64,000 bases of DNA from Paraherbaspirillum soli (GTDB taxonomy: Bacteria > Pseudomonadota > Gammaproteobacteria > Burkholderiales > Burkholderiaceae_D): assembly GCF_042654985.1 (NCBI RefSeq), contig NZ_JBHSMT010000005.1, positions 124,001 through 188,000 of the forward strand. The letters are read 5' to 3'. Below the pieces are notes generated by a model. That model was not told the origin of the DNA and did not search any database. It saw only the letters and a program-made list of their open reading frames with translations. A program made the translations under genes and the position numbers. Shown here piece after piece: positions 34,524 through 44,154 of this stretch (positions are counted from its first letter, which is position 1; each line of letters starts with the position of its first letter).

Positions 34524-36191
34524 ATGGCCACTCAAAGCGCCAATACCGACCAGGAAAATCCGCCCGAATCCGGCTATCGGAAGTATCTGCCTGACCTGCT
34601 GGCCGGCCTGTCGATTGCCGGCTTGCTGCTGCCGGAAGCGGTAGCCTATTCGAGCATTGCCAACCTGCCGCCGCAGGCCGGGGTGATCGCGCTGTTCGCC
34701 GGGCTGCTTTGCTACGGTCTGCTCGGCACCAGCCGCTTTGCGATCGTGGCTGCCACCTCGTCGTCGGCGGCGGTGCTGGCGGCCACCACGGCCTCGATTG
34801 CCGGTGGCGACCAGGGGCTCAGAATGACGCTGGCGATCGGTCTGGTGATGCTGACCGGCTTGTTTTTCGTGCTGGCCGGAGCGACCCGCATGGGCAGCGT
34901 CACTGATTTCATTGCCAAGCCGGTGTTGCGCGGATTCGCCTTCGGCCTGGCGATCATCATCACGCTCAAGCAAAGCGCCAGCATGGTCGGCATCCATACC
35001 ATGCACAGCGACCTGATCCGCTTCCTGCCGGAACTGTTCGGCCAGATTGCGCATTGGAATCGGGCCGGCATCGGCGTCGGTGCGGCGGCGCTGATCCTGC
35101 TGTTCCTGTTCGCCCGCTGGCGACACGTGCCGGGCGGTTTGCTGGTGGTGATGCTCGGCATCGCGGCCGGCAAGTGGCTCGATTTGCCGCACTACGGAGT
35201 GGCCCTGGTCGGCACCATCCATCTGCAATTGGCGACACCCACGCTACCGCTGCTGTCGCATGCCGAATGGCTGCGCCTGGGCGAGTTGAGCATTGCCATG
35301 GTGATGATCCTGTACGCCGAATCGTATGGCTCGATCCGCAGCTTTGCGATGAAGCACGGCGATGCGGTTGCGCCGAACCGGGATTTGCTGGCGCTGGGCG
35401 CTGCCAACCTACTGTCTGGACTATTTCACGGGATGCCGGTCGGCGCCGGCTATTCCGCCACTTCCGCCAATGAAGCCGCCGGCGCCACATCGCGCCTGGC
35501 CGGCTGGGCGGCGGCCCTGGTGCTGCTGGCGATCGTCCTGACACTATTGCCAACCATCGCGCTGACGCCGGAACCGGTGCTGGCCGCAATCGTGATCCAC
35601 GCCGTCAGCCATACCCTGAACCCGGCCATCTTCCGGCCCTATTTCACATGGCGGCGCGATCGCCTGGTGGTCGTCGTTTCGGTGATTGCGGTGTTGCTGC
35701 TCGGGGTACTGGATGGTTTGCTGGCCTCGATCGCCATCAGCCTGTTGCTGATCTTGCGCGGCTTTTCGCAATCAAGCATCACTATCCTCGGACGGCTCGG
35801 CCAGGGTCATGATTTTGTCAATATGAAAACCCATCCGCAAGCGCAGCCGATCCCCGGCATCATCATCCTGCGTCCGAATGAGCCGCTGTTTTTCGCCAAT
35901 GCGGAGCGGATCCTGAATCAGACGCTGCTCACCATCAGCGCTGCCGGCGAAACGGCTCACACCGTGATCCTGAGCCTGGAAGAGTCGCCTGACCTGGACA
36001 GTTCCAGCCTGGAAGCTTTGCATGATTTTTCCAACTTTGTCGGCAAAAACGGCAAGCGGCTGTTGCTGGCGCGCCTGAAGGATCCGGTGTATGACATCAT
36101 GCAGCGCACCATCGCCCCCGACTTTCCAACCGAATTCTTGAGCGCGCTGAGCGTGGATGAGGCGGTGCACCTGGCGCTGGCGAAAGTGTGA
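34524..36191 (+). CDS. SulP-family anion transporter with STAS domain
   Basis: A 555-residue inner-membrane transporter with 10-12 hydrophobic segments (LPDLLAGLSIAGLLLPEAVAYSSIANL is the SulP opening). The C-terminal STAS domain occupies about 440-555 (IILRPNEPLFFANAE, then LSLEESPDLDSSSLEAL). SulP members carry sulfate, bicarbonate, dicarboxylates or other anions; the substrate cannot be read here. It starts on the base after the ParB-like gene's stop. Confidence 0.9.
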   Translation: MATQSANTDQENPPESGYRKYLPDLLAGLSIAGLLLPEAVAYSSIANLPPQAGVIALFAGLLCYGLLGTSRFAIVAATSSSAAVLAATTASIAGGDQGLRMTLAIGLVMLTGLFFVLAGATRMGSVTDFIAKPVLRGFAFGLAIIITLKQSASMVGIHTMHSDLIRFLPELFGQIAHWNRAGIGVGAAALILLFLFARWRHVPGGLLVVMLGIAAGKWLDLPHYGVALVGTIHLQLATPTLPLLSHAEWLRLGELSIAMVMILYAESYGSIRSFAMKHGDAVAPNRDLLALGAANLLSGLFHGMPVGAGYSATSANEAAGATSRLAGWAAALVLLAIVLTLLPTIALTPEPVLAAIVIHAVSHTLNPAIFRPYFTWRRDRLVVVVSVIAVLLLGVLDGLLASIAISLLLILRGFSQSSITILGRLGQGHDFVNMKTHPQAQPIPGIIILRPNEPLFFANAERILNQTLLTISAAGETAHTVILSLEESPDLDSSSLEALHDFSNFVGKNGKRLLLARLKDPVYDIMQRTIAPDFPTEFLSALSVDEAVHLALAKV

Positions 36192-36378
36192 AACGTCAGA
36201 ACCCACAATAAACCCGGATCGGACGCAATGCCGATTAGTTACAATGCGCGTTGCTTACTTTTGGGAAACCGTGCTCTTGCGCAATTCCCAATGGCTCTGC
36301 CTCAAAGAAGTTGTGTTATATACATGTAGCGTTTGAAGAACAACAAGACATTTTTTGTTTCAACTTAGAAGGATTGGT

Positions 36379-38040
36379 ATGTCTGGCAGATATGGACTTA
36401 AAAACAAACTGATAGGCGCCTTGTTTGGCGCCCTATTGGTTTTGACTGGATGCGGTGGTGGCGGTGGCGATGGTGGTAGTAGCGGCGGTAGTTTGACTCC
36501 GTCAGCGTCGGTTTCAGTTTCGGGCAAGATCACTTACGATTTCGTGCCGGCGGTGGCCAGCAAGGACCAGTCCGGCAACTGGCTAGCCAAACTGGATTAC
36601 CCCAATACCGTGCGTAAGCCGGCACGCAATATCGTGGTCGAACTGGTCGACGATAGCGGCAAAGTGCTGCAGTCGACGCAAACGGATGTTCAGGGCAATT
36701 ATGTATTCCAGGCGCCTTTTAACACCTCGGTCCATGTGCGCGCCAAAGCGCAGTTGCTGCGCGCAACCGGGTCGGGTCCTAGCTGGAATTTCGCGGTTCG
36801 CGACAACTCATCGACTGGCTATAGTATTTCAGGTGATAGCGCGGCACTGTATGCGATGGATGGCGCGAACTTCAATAGTGGCACCCAGGCCAGCATCCAT
36901 GACCTGAATGCGCCATCGGGCTGGGGCGGGTCGAGCTATACCGCGCCCCGTGTGGCTGGACCGTTTGCGATTCTGGATACGGTTTATGCAGCTAGCCAGA
37001 AAGTGCTGCAAGCCAATCAAAATGCAGCATTTCCTCCGCTAAATATATTCTGGAGTCCGGGCAGTATGGACGGCACTTACTTTGGCAGCGTCAACGGCCC
37101 TAATTTCATAGGACTCCATATCCGCGGCAAGGAAGATGTCGATACGGATGAATACGATGCCGGCGTGATTGCCCATGAATGGGGTCATTATTTCCAGGCC
37201 AGCTTTTCTCGCGACGACAGTATCGGCGGTACGCACGGCCCCGGCGATCTGCTCGACATGCGCCTGGCGTTCAGTGAAGGTTGGGGCAACGCATTCTCCA
37301 GCATGGCGCGCAACGATCCGATGTATATCGACACCTTCGGTCCCCAGCAAGCGTCACCCGCGGTAGTTTTCAAGGTCGATGAGATCCCGGCCACCGATCC
37401 GAAAGCCTGGTTTAGCGAGACAGCCGTGCAATCCGTGTTGTATCGCTTACATCAATCGCCGACAGTTGGCTTTAGCCCGATCTACCAGGCGATGACGACG
37501 CAAACCAATACGCCGGCCTTGACCAGCCTGTTCTCGTTCGCGACACCGCTGCGCGGGCAAGTCAACGCAGCCGGACAAACCACCATTGATAATTTGCTTG
37601 CTGAAATCAACACCGTGAACGGCAGCAGCCTGGACCCGTTTGGCGTCAACCAAGTTGTGTTGCCGCCATCCGTCAGCGCCGGCAATGGGCAGTTCGTGCT
37701 GCCGGTCTATACCCAGCTGCTGATCGGACAAGGAACCAGGGTGTGCAGCACAATTACCTACGGCGGCATCAACAAATTGGGCGTCTACCGTTATCTGCGT
37801 TTTAATATCCCGCAAACTGGCGTCCATCAATTGAAGCTGGTCACCGATGCCGGGCTGACACCGGAATTTCAGCTGTTCAGCCAGGGCAATCCGATTGACG
37901 GCCAATTCGTTAAAGACTCGACTGCCGCCGACACCTATAACTTGTCGTATGTTTTGCCGGCACAGAACAATTATGTCGCGACCATCAAGGCGAAGGTCGA
38001 TACCCAGAGCGGGTGCTTCACCGTCACGCTCGTTCAATAA
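36379..38040 (+). CDS. Lipoprotein with HExxH zinc-peptidase-like motif
   Basis: A 553-residue predicted lipoprotein (lipobox LTGC, C25) with a Gly/Ser-rich linker after the lipid anchor. Residues ~45-120 look like a carboxypeptidase-regulatory/SpaA-type beta-sandwich (ELVDDSGKVLQSTQTDVQG). A gluzincin-like motif follows: HEWGH (H266, E267, H270) with a glutamate ~30 residues later in SEGWGNA (E300). The C-terminal ~130 residues look like another beta-sandwich. I do not recognise a named peptidase family. The ATG at 36379 has AGAAGGA six bases upstream; a TTG at 36355 also opens the frame. Confidence 0.75.
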   Translation: MSGRYGLKNKLIGALFGALLVLTGCGGGGGDGGSSGGSLTPSASVSVSGKITYDFVPAVASKDQSGNWLAKLDYPNTVRKPARNIVVELVDDSGKVLQSTQTDVQGNYVFQAPFNTSVHVRAKAQLLRATGSGPSWNFAVRDNSSTGYSISGDSAALYAMDGANFNSGTQASIHDLNAPSGWGGSSYTAPRVAGPFAILDTVYAASQKVLQANQNAAFPPLNIFWSPGSMDGTYFGSVNGPNFIGLHIRGKEDVDTDEYDAGVIAHEWGHYFQASFSRDDSIGGTHGPGDLLDMRLAFSEGWGNAFSSMARNDPMYIDTFGPQQASPAVVFKVDEIPATDPKAWFSETAVQSVLYRLHQSPTVGFSPIYQAMTTQTNTPALTSLFSFATPLRGQVNAAGQTTIDNLLAEINTVNGSSLDPFGVNQVVLPPSVSAGNGQFVLPVYTQLLIGQGTRVCSTITYGGINKLGVYRYLRFNIPQTGVHQLKLVTDAGLTPEFQLFSQGNPIDGQFVKDSTAADTYNLSYVLPAQNNYVATIKAKVDTQSGCFTVTLVQ

Positions 38041-38051
38041 GGAAAGCAATC

Positions 38052-38561
38052 ATGAATCTGAAAATCACCCTGGCCACCGGTTTACTCGCGTTGGCGACTG
38101 TCGCCTGCAGCGCTGAAACCAGCGTCAAGCAAGCGACTAACACACCCCATAAAAGCGCCGCCAAAGTCGGGGCGCCGGTAACGGTCGAGTTGGTATCCAG
38201 CGGCCAAACCAGCAAGAACGCCAAGCTGCCGCTAATGCTGCTGTTCAAGACCGACCAGCCGAATGTCCCGCTGCATGTGGAATATCGGACCGACGCCGGT
38301 CTGTCCCTGATCACCGTCGGCAACGCCGCACTGGTCAGCAATCAGGATGGCGTGGTGACCGATACGCCGAACGTGCGTGCAGCGGAAGATGGCGTGTATC
38401 AATTGAATGTATTCGTGACCATCGGCGACCGCACCCGCGCGGTATCGATTCCAGTCACAGTCGGCAACGCCAAGCCGGTGCTGAAGTCGGCCGGCAAGGC
38501 GATCCAGACGCCGAAGGGTGAAAATCTGACGATCCTGCCGGCGCAGGAAACCAGCCGCTGA
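38052..38561 (+). CDS. Small lipoprotein, unknown function
   Basis: A 169-residue predicted lipoprotein (lipobox ATVACS, C18 or so) with an all-beta-looking mature part (VTVELVSSGQTSKNAKLPLML; TIGDRTRAVSIPVTVG). The ATG at 38052 is 11 bp after the upstream lipoprotein stop with a GGAAAG ribosome-binding site, so the two are almost certainly co-expressed. It may be a partner or inhibitor of the HExxH protein, but nothing in the sequence proves that. Confidence 0.75.
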   Translation: MNLKITLATGLLALATVACSAETSVKQATNTPHKSAAKVGAPVTVELVSSGQTSKNAKLPLMLLFKTDQPNVPLHVEYRTDAGLSLITVGNAALVSNQDGVVTDTPNVRAAEDGVYQLNVFVTIGDRTRAVSIPVTVGNAKPVLKSAGKAIQTPKGENLTILPAQETSR

Positions 38562-38770
38562 TGCACTCTGTATAAGTAGGCACTAACTCGGATACGACGG
38601 CATGCGATTTTTAGCCGCCGTATCCGGAATCCAGTCACGCCCCCCAACAAAATATTCCCTCCGCACAACAGAAAACACCTTCTTTGATAGTAGAATTAAA
38701 ACCTGCTTGCGGGCAATCCGCGAGCAAAGACTGCTGTCAAAACCGCTCACTATTTGTCCAAGGAATATTC

Positions 38771-39199
38771 ATGCGCGCGCGCTGGCAACTAATGGTTGCA
38801 TCGCTCTGTACTTTCTATGCGATGGCGGCCAGTTCGGCTGAAATCGCATTTTCCGCCCAGATCGACTTCACCGAAATCAATCTCAACATCAAGGATGGCT
38901 ATCGCTCCAATCCGGACCTGGTGGTGCTCGACGTCACGCTCAGCCCGGATGCCCAGCGACGTCTGGAGCAGATATCGCGCACGGCCTTGGAACAAGACTT
39001 GACGATCACCATCAACGGCAGGACCGTCGCCACCTCGCGCGTTCAGGGCGTGCTGGACACGCCGCAGCTGAACATCAATTTATCCCGGCAAGCCGCAACC
39101 GATCTGTTGCCGGCCCTGCTGGGAACAGCCACTAGCACGCCGCCGGCATCGCAGTCCGGAGCCGACCCCATGTTGCCGGATACTGCGCCGAAAGAATAA
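38771..39199 (+). CDS. Exported hypothetical protein
   Basis: A 142-residue protein with a signal peptide (MRARWQLMVASLC..., cleavage near AASSA). The mature part begins EIAFSAQIDFTEINLNIKDG and is rich in beta strands with a short Ala/Ser/Pro tail. It starts at ATG 38771 after AAGGAAT. Four bases separate its stop from the MFS gene, so they are one unit. No family recognised; SecDF/P1-domain-like strands are possible but not supported by any specific motif. Confidence 0.65.
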   Translation: MRARWQLMVASLCTFYAMAASSAEIAFSAQIDFTEINLNIKDGYRSNPDLVVLDVTLSPDAQRRLEQISRTALEQDLTITINGRTVATSRVQGVLDTPQLNINLSRQAATDLLPALLGTATSTPPASQSGADPMLPDTAPKE

Positions 39200-39203
39200 T
39201 GAA

Positions 39204-40529
39204 ATGAGGGTTTTGCTGCAAAGAATACGCAAACTGGTCCAGCAAAAATTCACCCTGCCCGCTAACGATTTGTTGCGCGACCTGGTCTATCGCCGCTTGT
39301 GGTCATCGATCCTGATCAGCTCCTTCGGCAGCCAGATCACCATGCTGGCCCTGCCCCTTACCGCCGCGGTATTGCTGCATGCAACGCCGCTGCAGATGGG
39401 GATGCTGATCTTCGTCGAGAGCTTCCCGTTTGTATTGTTCTCGCTGCCCTCGGGGGTCTGGCTCGATCGGGTCCGCAAGCTGCCGGTCTACATCCTGGGT
39501 GAGGCTTGCCTGGCGCTGGCGGTGGCCAGCGTGCCCTGCGCCTGGTGGGCCGGCTGGCTGAGCATGACCTGGTTGTATGCGGTGGGCTTTGTGCTCGGCA
39601 CGATTGCCACCACCGCCGGCACTGCGGCGCAAATCGTGCTGACCCAGGTGGTGGCGCGCGACCGCTTGGTGGAAGCCCACGCTAAAAACGCGCTCGCCTC
39701 GTCCGGCGCGGAAGTAGCCGGCCCCGGATTGGCAGGCGCATTGATCAAGCTGGTCGGCGCACCCGTGGCGCTGCTGGTCAACGCCGCGCTGATGCTGCTG
39801 TCGGCGGCAATTTTGCGCGACATCCGGGTCAACGAAGTGCGGCCGGAGCGCGCCGATGCCCATTTCTGGCGCGACCTGAAAGCAGGGGTGCGTTTTGTCG
39901 CCCGCCAGCGCCTGTTGATCACATTGGCGGTCACCGTCGGCTTGTGGCAACTGTGCTACAACGCCGCGCTGGTAGTGCAAATTCTATTCGCCACCCGCAC
40001 CTTGGGCCTGAGTGAACAAGCAGTCGGCCTGAGTTACATCGGCATGGGAGTCGGCACCGTCATCGCCAGCGTGTACGGCAATCGGATCAGCCGACGTCTC
40101 GGTCCCGGTCCCTGCCTGGTGCTGGGGATTGCGGTGTCCGGCGCCGGCTGGCTGTTGCTGGCGCTGGCGCCGGCCAATGAACTTGGGGTGGCGGCGTTTG
40201 CCGTGATGCTGATGTGTTTCAGTACCGGCGGCGTGCTGATCTTCATCAATTTCCTCGCCTTGCGCCAGGCCGTCACGCCGGAGCCGCTGCTGGGCCGCAT
40301 GACCAGCACCATGCGCTGGCTGATCCTGCTTCCGAGCGGACCCGGGGCCTTGATCGGCGGCTGGCTCGGGCAACACCTCGGGCTGCGTTTTTCGCTGGCT
40401 TTTGCCGGCTTGTCGGCGTTGCTGCTGGCGGCGATCGCCGCACGGCATCCGGTCATCCGCGCCGTGCGAACCCTGCCCAAGGTGGCGCTGCACGAAGAAC
40501 AGCGGCACGCCGCCGCGGTGCTGGACTGA
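39204..40529 (+). CDS. MFS efflux-type transporter
   Basis: A 441-residue, 12-segment major facilitator. The motif-A region SGVWLDRVRKLPVYI follows TM2, and the second half mirrors it with GNRISRRLGPGP. The fold resembles the enterobactin-exporter/macrolide-efflux branch (MFS_3), suggesting export of a small hydrophobic molecule; substrate unknown. It ends before a strong bidirectional terminator. Confidence 0.85.
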   Translation: MRVLLQRIRKLVQQKFTLPANDLLRDLVYRRLWSSILISSFGSQITMLALPLTAAVLLHATPLQMGMLIFVESFPFVLFSLPSGVWLDRVRKLPVYILGEACLALAVASVPCAWWAGWLSMTWLYAVGFVLGTIATTAGTAAQIVLTQVVARDRLVEAHAKNALASSGAEVAGPGLAGALIKLVGAPVALLVNAALMLLSAAILRDIRVNEVRPERADAHFWRDLKAGVRFVARQRLLITLAVTVGLWQLCYNAALVVQILFATRTLGLSEQAVGLSYIGMGVGTVIASVYGNRISRRLGPGPCLVLGIAVSGAGWLLLALAPANELGVAAFAVMLMCFSTGGVLIFINFLALRQAVTPEPLLGRMTSTMRWLILLPSGPGALIGGWLGQHLGLRFSLAFAGLSALLLAAIAARHPVIRAVRTLPKVALHEEQRHAAAVLD

Positions 40530-40543
40530 GATTGATGCGCATG

Positions 40544-40586
40544 AAAAAATGCCCCGAAAATCTTATGATTTTCGGGGCATTTTTAT
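40544..40586. terminator. Strong bidirectional intrinsic terminator
   Basis: Perfect 12-bp stem GCCCCGAAAATC / GATTTTCGGGGC with a TTAT loop, A6 before and a T-rich tract after. It separates the converging MFS genes and can stop transcription from both sides. Confidence 0.93.
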
Positions 40587-40612
40587 TTCAATCGAGATAA
40601 ATCAAGCAAGCA

Positions 40613-41929
40613 TCAAGGCACGTCTCTCAGATAACCTTCCTTGCTCGGATCGCGCATCCGCAACGACACGATCAGGCTGATCGCGCACATGGCGGTCACA
40701 TACCAGTAAAAATTCGTTTCCATCCCCATCTCTTTCAGCTTCAGCGCCACCGCTTCCGCCGAGCCTCCGAACAGCGCATTGCCCACCGCATACGACAGTC
40801 CGACGCCCAGCGCTCGGACTTCCGGCGGAAACATTTCGGATTTGATCAAGCCGCTGATCGACGTATAAAAACTGACAATCGTCATTGCCAGCAGCACGAT
40901 CCCAAAAGCCGCATACGGATTTGAAATATCTTTCAATGCGTACAAAATCGGCACCGTCGCCAGCGTCCCCAGCGTGCCGAACCAGAGCATCGAAGTGCGG
41001 CGCCCGATGCGGTCGGACAGGGCGCCGAACAGCGGCTGCATCAGCATGTAAACGCAAAGCGCGGCGGTCATCACGGCACTCGCGGTCTTGACCGGCATGT
41101 GGGCGGTATTGACCAGGTACTTTTGCATATACGTCGAGAACGTATAGAACATCAGCGAACCGCCGGCGGTAAAACCGATCACCGTCATGAATGCGCCCTT
41201 GTGCTTCATCAGCCCGGCCAAGGTGCCTGCATCCTTGTGCTGGCGTGTTTCCGCGGTCGAGGTTTCGCTCAGCGAGCGGCGCAGATACAGGGCCACCACA
41301 GCCGCCGCCGCACCCACCACGAACGGCACGCGCCAGCCCCATGCATACATTTGTTCGCTACTGAGCAACTGCTGCAAAATGACCAGCACCAGCACCGCCA
41401 GCAATTGGCCGCCGATCAGCGTCACATACTGGAACGAAGCAAAGAAGCCGCGCCGCCCCTGCAGCGCGACCTCACTCATATAAGTCGCGCTGGTGCCGTA
41501 TTCGCCGCCGACCGACAAGCCCTGGAACAGGCGCACGATCAACAGCAGCAGCGGCGCCAGGGTGCCGACGGTGGCGTAGGTCGGCATGAAAGCGATCATC
41601 AGCGAACCGCCGCACATCATCAGCACCGAGATCATCATCGAGGTCCGGCGGCCATGCTTGTCGGCGATCCATCCGAACATCCAGCCGCCGATCGGGCGCA
41701 TCAGGAAACCGGCGGCAAACACGCCGGCGGTGTACAGCAATTGCGTGGTCGCGTTACCGCTTGGGAAAAACGCCGGCGCAAAATAAATCGCGCAAAACGA
41801 GTAGATGTAAAAGTCGAACCATTCGACCAGATTGCCGGACGACGCGCCGACAATGGCAAAAATGCGCTTCCGGCTATCCGCCGAATTTGATGCGGGAACC
41901 GATTCTACGACGGGGGCAAGCTGGGTCAT
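40613..41929 (-). CDS. MHS-family MFS transporter (KgtP/ShiA-like organic acid permease)
   Basis: A 438-residue metabolite:H+ symporter. Family marks are GASSGNLVEWFDFYIYSF at the N-terminus, GGWMFGWIADKHGRRTSM (motif A), and GEYGTSATYMSEVA. These are typical of alpha-ketoglutarate, proline/betaine and shikimate permeases; KgtP-like dicarboxylate uptake is the best guess. The frame extends to 42049, but the ATG at 41929 (MTQLAPVV) gives the usual KgtP length and has AGGATGA upstream. Confidence 0.87.
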   Translation of the reverse strand: MTQLAPVVESVPASNSADSRKRIFAIVGASSGNLVEWFDFYIYSFCAIYFAPAFFPSGNATTQLLYTAGVFAAGFLMRPIGGWMFGWIADKHGRRTSMMISVLMMCGGSLMIAFMPTYATVGTLAPLLLLIVRLFQGLSVGGEYGTSATYMSEVALQGRRGFFASFQYVTLIGGQLLAVLVLVILQQLLSSEQMYAWGWRVPFVVGAAAAVVALYLRRSLSETSTAETRQHKDAGTLAGLMKHKGAFMTVIGFTAGGSLMFYTFSTYMQKYLVNTAHMPVKTASAVMTAALCVYMLMQPLFGALSDRIGRRTSMLWFGTLGTLATVPILYALKDISNPYAAFGIVLLAMTIVSFYTSISGLIKSEMFPPEVRALGVGLSYAVGNALFGGSAEAVALKLKEMGMETNFYWYVTAMCAISLIVSLRMRDPSKEGYLRDVP

Positions 41930-42243
41930 GTGTCTCATCCTTTTTAAGTAATTATCAAGCGACGCCGGTTCGCATTGTAAGACAACGGCCAGTGATATTT
42001 TCTCAAAAAAATATTTTTCAGCTAAGAAACTTCTCAAGCTGGCGGCCACTCATAAGCTGACATTTTGCAACAGCGATCGACAACGCATCCAGAAATTGAA
42101 ATAGATATCAGCCGTACCCCGTACCGTCGTCAAACGCGCACGCCATATTGGATACAGCCTCCGGCGATTTCCGCTACCATGGCAAGCCTGTCCCAACCCG
42201 GTTCACGCATCACCGCGCCAGCCACTACGCCATCACACATTCC

Positions 42244-42783
42244 ATGCAACGCTACACCACCACCACTATCCTCCTGCACTGGCTCATCGCGGCATTGATC
42301 GTTGCCACATTTTTGCTGGGCCTGACCATGGTCGACATTCACGGCCTGACGCCGACCAAGCTGAAATATTTTTCCTGGCATAAATGGCTGGGCGTCACCG
42401 TGCTGGGATTGGCCTGCCTGCGCATGCTGTGGCGCCTGAAGAATCCGGCGCCGGCGTATCCGGCCGGCATGCCGCGCTGGGAACAGGTGTCGGCGCATGC
42501 CTTGCATAGCTTGCTGTACGTGCTGATTTTCGCGGTGCCGATCTCGGGCTATTGCTACAGCCTGGCGGCCGGCGTGCCGGTGGTCTACCTCGGCGTACTG
42601 CCGCTGCCGGTTTTGATGGCCCCCAATCCCGAACTGAAACCGCTGCTCAAACTGGCGCATTACGTGCTCAACATGATTTTGCTGGGCGGCGTCGGCCTGC
42701 ACGTGCTGGCGGCGTTCAAACATCTATTCATCGACCGCGACGGCGTGTTCAAACGCATTCTGCCGCGCTCCATCATTAACTGA
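42244..42783 (+). CDS. Cytochrome b561 family protein
   Basis: A 179-residue, four-helix di-haem membrane protein (CybB type). Haem-ligand histidines are visible in ILLHWLIAAL, HKWLGVTVLG, HALHSLLYVL and GLHVLAAFKH. Such proteins pass electrons between quinol and periplasmic partners. The start at 42244 (MQRYTTTT) fits the family; the frame is open 32 codons further upstream without family resemblance. It is followed after 14 bp by two YceI genes, a recurring cybB-yceI pairing. Confidence 0.92.
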   Translation: MQRYTTTTILLHWLIAALIVATFLLGLTMVDIHGLTPTKLKYFSWHKWLGVTVLGLACLRMLWRLKNPAPAYPAGMPRWEQVSAHALHSLLYVLIFAVPISGYCYSLAAGVPVVYLGVLPLPVLMAPNPELKPLLKLAHYVLNMILLGGVGLHVLAAFKHLFIDRDGVFKRILPRSIIN

Positions 42784-42797
42784 AAAAGGAAAGTCCC

Positions 42798-43385
42798 ATG
42801 ACGCATCTGCAATCCCTGTTACGCAAAACCGCGCTCTGCGCCGGCCTCATCGTCTGCAGCGCCGCCCCTCTGACTAGCATCGCAGCACCGCTGAAAGCCG
42901 ACCCGGCCAAGAGCAGCGTGACGATCGTGTTCAAGCAATTGAACGTGCCGGTCGAAGCAAAATTCAAGAAATTCGCGACCCAGATCGACTTCAACAATGC
43001 GCAGCCGGAAGCATCCAAAGCCAGCGTCGACATCGAGATCCCCAGCTTCGATCTGGGCGATCCCGACTACAACAAGGAAGTGTTGAATAAAGAATGGTTC
43101 AATGCCCAGCAATTTCCTCGCGCCAGCTTCGTGACCAGTTCGATCAAGGCCAGCGCCGGCGCACCGGCAGGCAGCAAATACGAAGTCGCAGGCAAGCTGA
43201 CGATCAAGGGCAAGACCGCCGATGTGCGCTTCCCTCTGAACGTCAAGAAAGAAGGCAATGCGCAAGTTTTTGAAGGCGCTTTGCCGATCAAGCGGCTGAC
43301 CTACAACATCGGCGAAGGCGAATGGCAAGACACCGGCATGGTGGCCGATGAGATCACAATCAAATTCCGCCTAGTAGCCCAATAA
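42798..43385 (+). CDS. YceI-family periplasmic lipocalin-like protein 1
   Basis: A 195-residue exported YceI-domain protein: signal peptide (cleavage near SIAAP), then the beta-barrel with KSSVTIVFKQLNVP, EASKASVDIEIPSFD and KEWFNAQQFPRASF. YceI barrels bind isoprenoid or quinone-like lipids. A role alongside cytochrome b561 in quinone handling is inferred from the pairing. Confidence 0.92.
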   Translation: MTHLQSLLRKTALCAGLIVCSAAPLTSIAAPLKADPAKSSVTIVFKQLNVPVEAKFKKFATQIDFNNAQPEASKASVDIEIPSFDLGDPDYNKEVLNKEWFNAQQFPRASFVTSSIKASAGAPAGSKYEVAGKLTIKGKTADVRFPLNVKKEGNAQVFEGALPIKRLTYNIGEGEWQDTGMVADEITIKFRLVAQ

Positions 43386-43436
43386 GCATTACCCCGCAGT
43401 TTTCCTCACCTGCATTTCATTGAAAGGAATTAACGC

Positions 43437-44006
43437 ATGAAACACAAACTGATCCTCGCTTCCTTGCTGGCAGCCAGCGCCGCCAATGCATTCGCCGCAA
43501 CAGAGTCTTACACCATCGATCCCAATCACACCTATCCAAGCTTTGAAGCCGATCATTTGGGCATTTCCGTATGGCGCGGCAAATTCACCAAGACCAGCGG
43601 CAGCGTGACGCTGGACCGCGAGGCCAAGACCGGTTCTCTCGACATCAAGATCGATCCGAACTCGATCGACTTCGGCCACGCCAAGATGGACGATCATGCC
43701 AAAGGCCCCGACCTGTTCGACGTCCAGAAATATCCGGAGATCACCTACAAAAGCAAGTCCTTGAAATTCGACGGCGACAAGCTGGTGGCGGTTGAAGGCG
43801 ATCTGACGCTGCATGGCGTGACCAAGCCGGTAACGCTGACCATCAACAAGTTCAAGTGCATCCAGCACCCGATGCTGAAGCGCGAGGTATGCGGCGCAGA
43901 TGCAACGGCTGAATTCAATCGCAGCGACTTCGGCATCAGCTACGGCATCCCGAAATTTGCCCCGGGCGTGAAACTGGCGATCCAGGTGGAAGCGGTCAAG
44001 AGTTAA
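43437..44006 (+). CDS. YceI-family periplasmic lipocalin-like protein 2
   Basis: A 189-residue second YceI protein: signal peptide (cleavage near ANAFA), then YTIDPNHTYPSFEADHLG, GSLDIKIDPNSIDFGH and KGPDLFDVQKYPEITY. It has two cysteines in KCIQHPMLKREVCG that the first YceI lacks. It differs enough from its neighbour to suggest an old duplication with separate ligands. An intrinsic terminator follows. Confidence 0.93.
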   Translation: MKHKLILASLLAASAANAFAATESYTIDPNHTYPSFEADHLGISVWRGKFTKTSGSVTLDREAKTGSLDIKIDPNSIDFGHAKMDDHAKGPDLFDVQKYPEITYKSKSLKFDGDKLVAVEGDLTLHGVTKPVTLTINKFKCIQHPMLKREVCGADATAEFNRSDFGISYGIPKFAPGVKLAIQVEAVKS

Positions 44007-44038
44007 GGCCGCGTCCAACTCGATGGCCTGATACATTC

Positions 44039-44074
44039 AAGCCGGCGAACATCGCGTTCGCCGGCTTTGTTTTT
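44039..44074 (+). terminator. Intrinsic terminator after the cybB-yceI operon
   Basis: 12-bp perfect stem AAGCCGGCGAAC / GTTCGCCGGCTT, loop ATCGC, then TGTTTTT. Confidence 0.92.
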
Positions 44075-44154
44075 GAGCCAGCAAATCTCATTCATGCTCC
44101 TGTCATACAGGCTAGATAAAATCCTGGCTCTTCGTCCACTCCGCCGAGCAAGCC

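Noticed and set aside
38589..38626. Terminator after the second lipoprotein gene
   Set aside because: The stem CGGATACGACGG / CCGCCGTATCCG is good (one mismatch), but there is no T-run after it, so I do not call termination.
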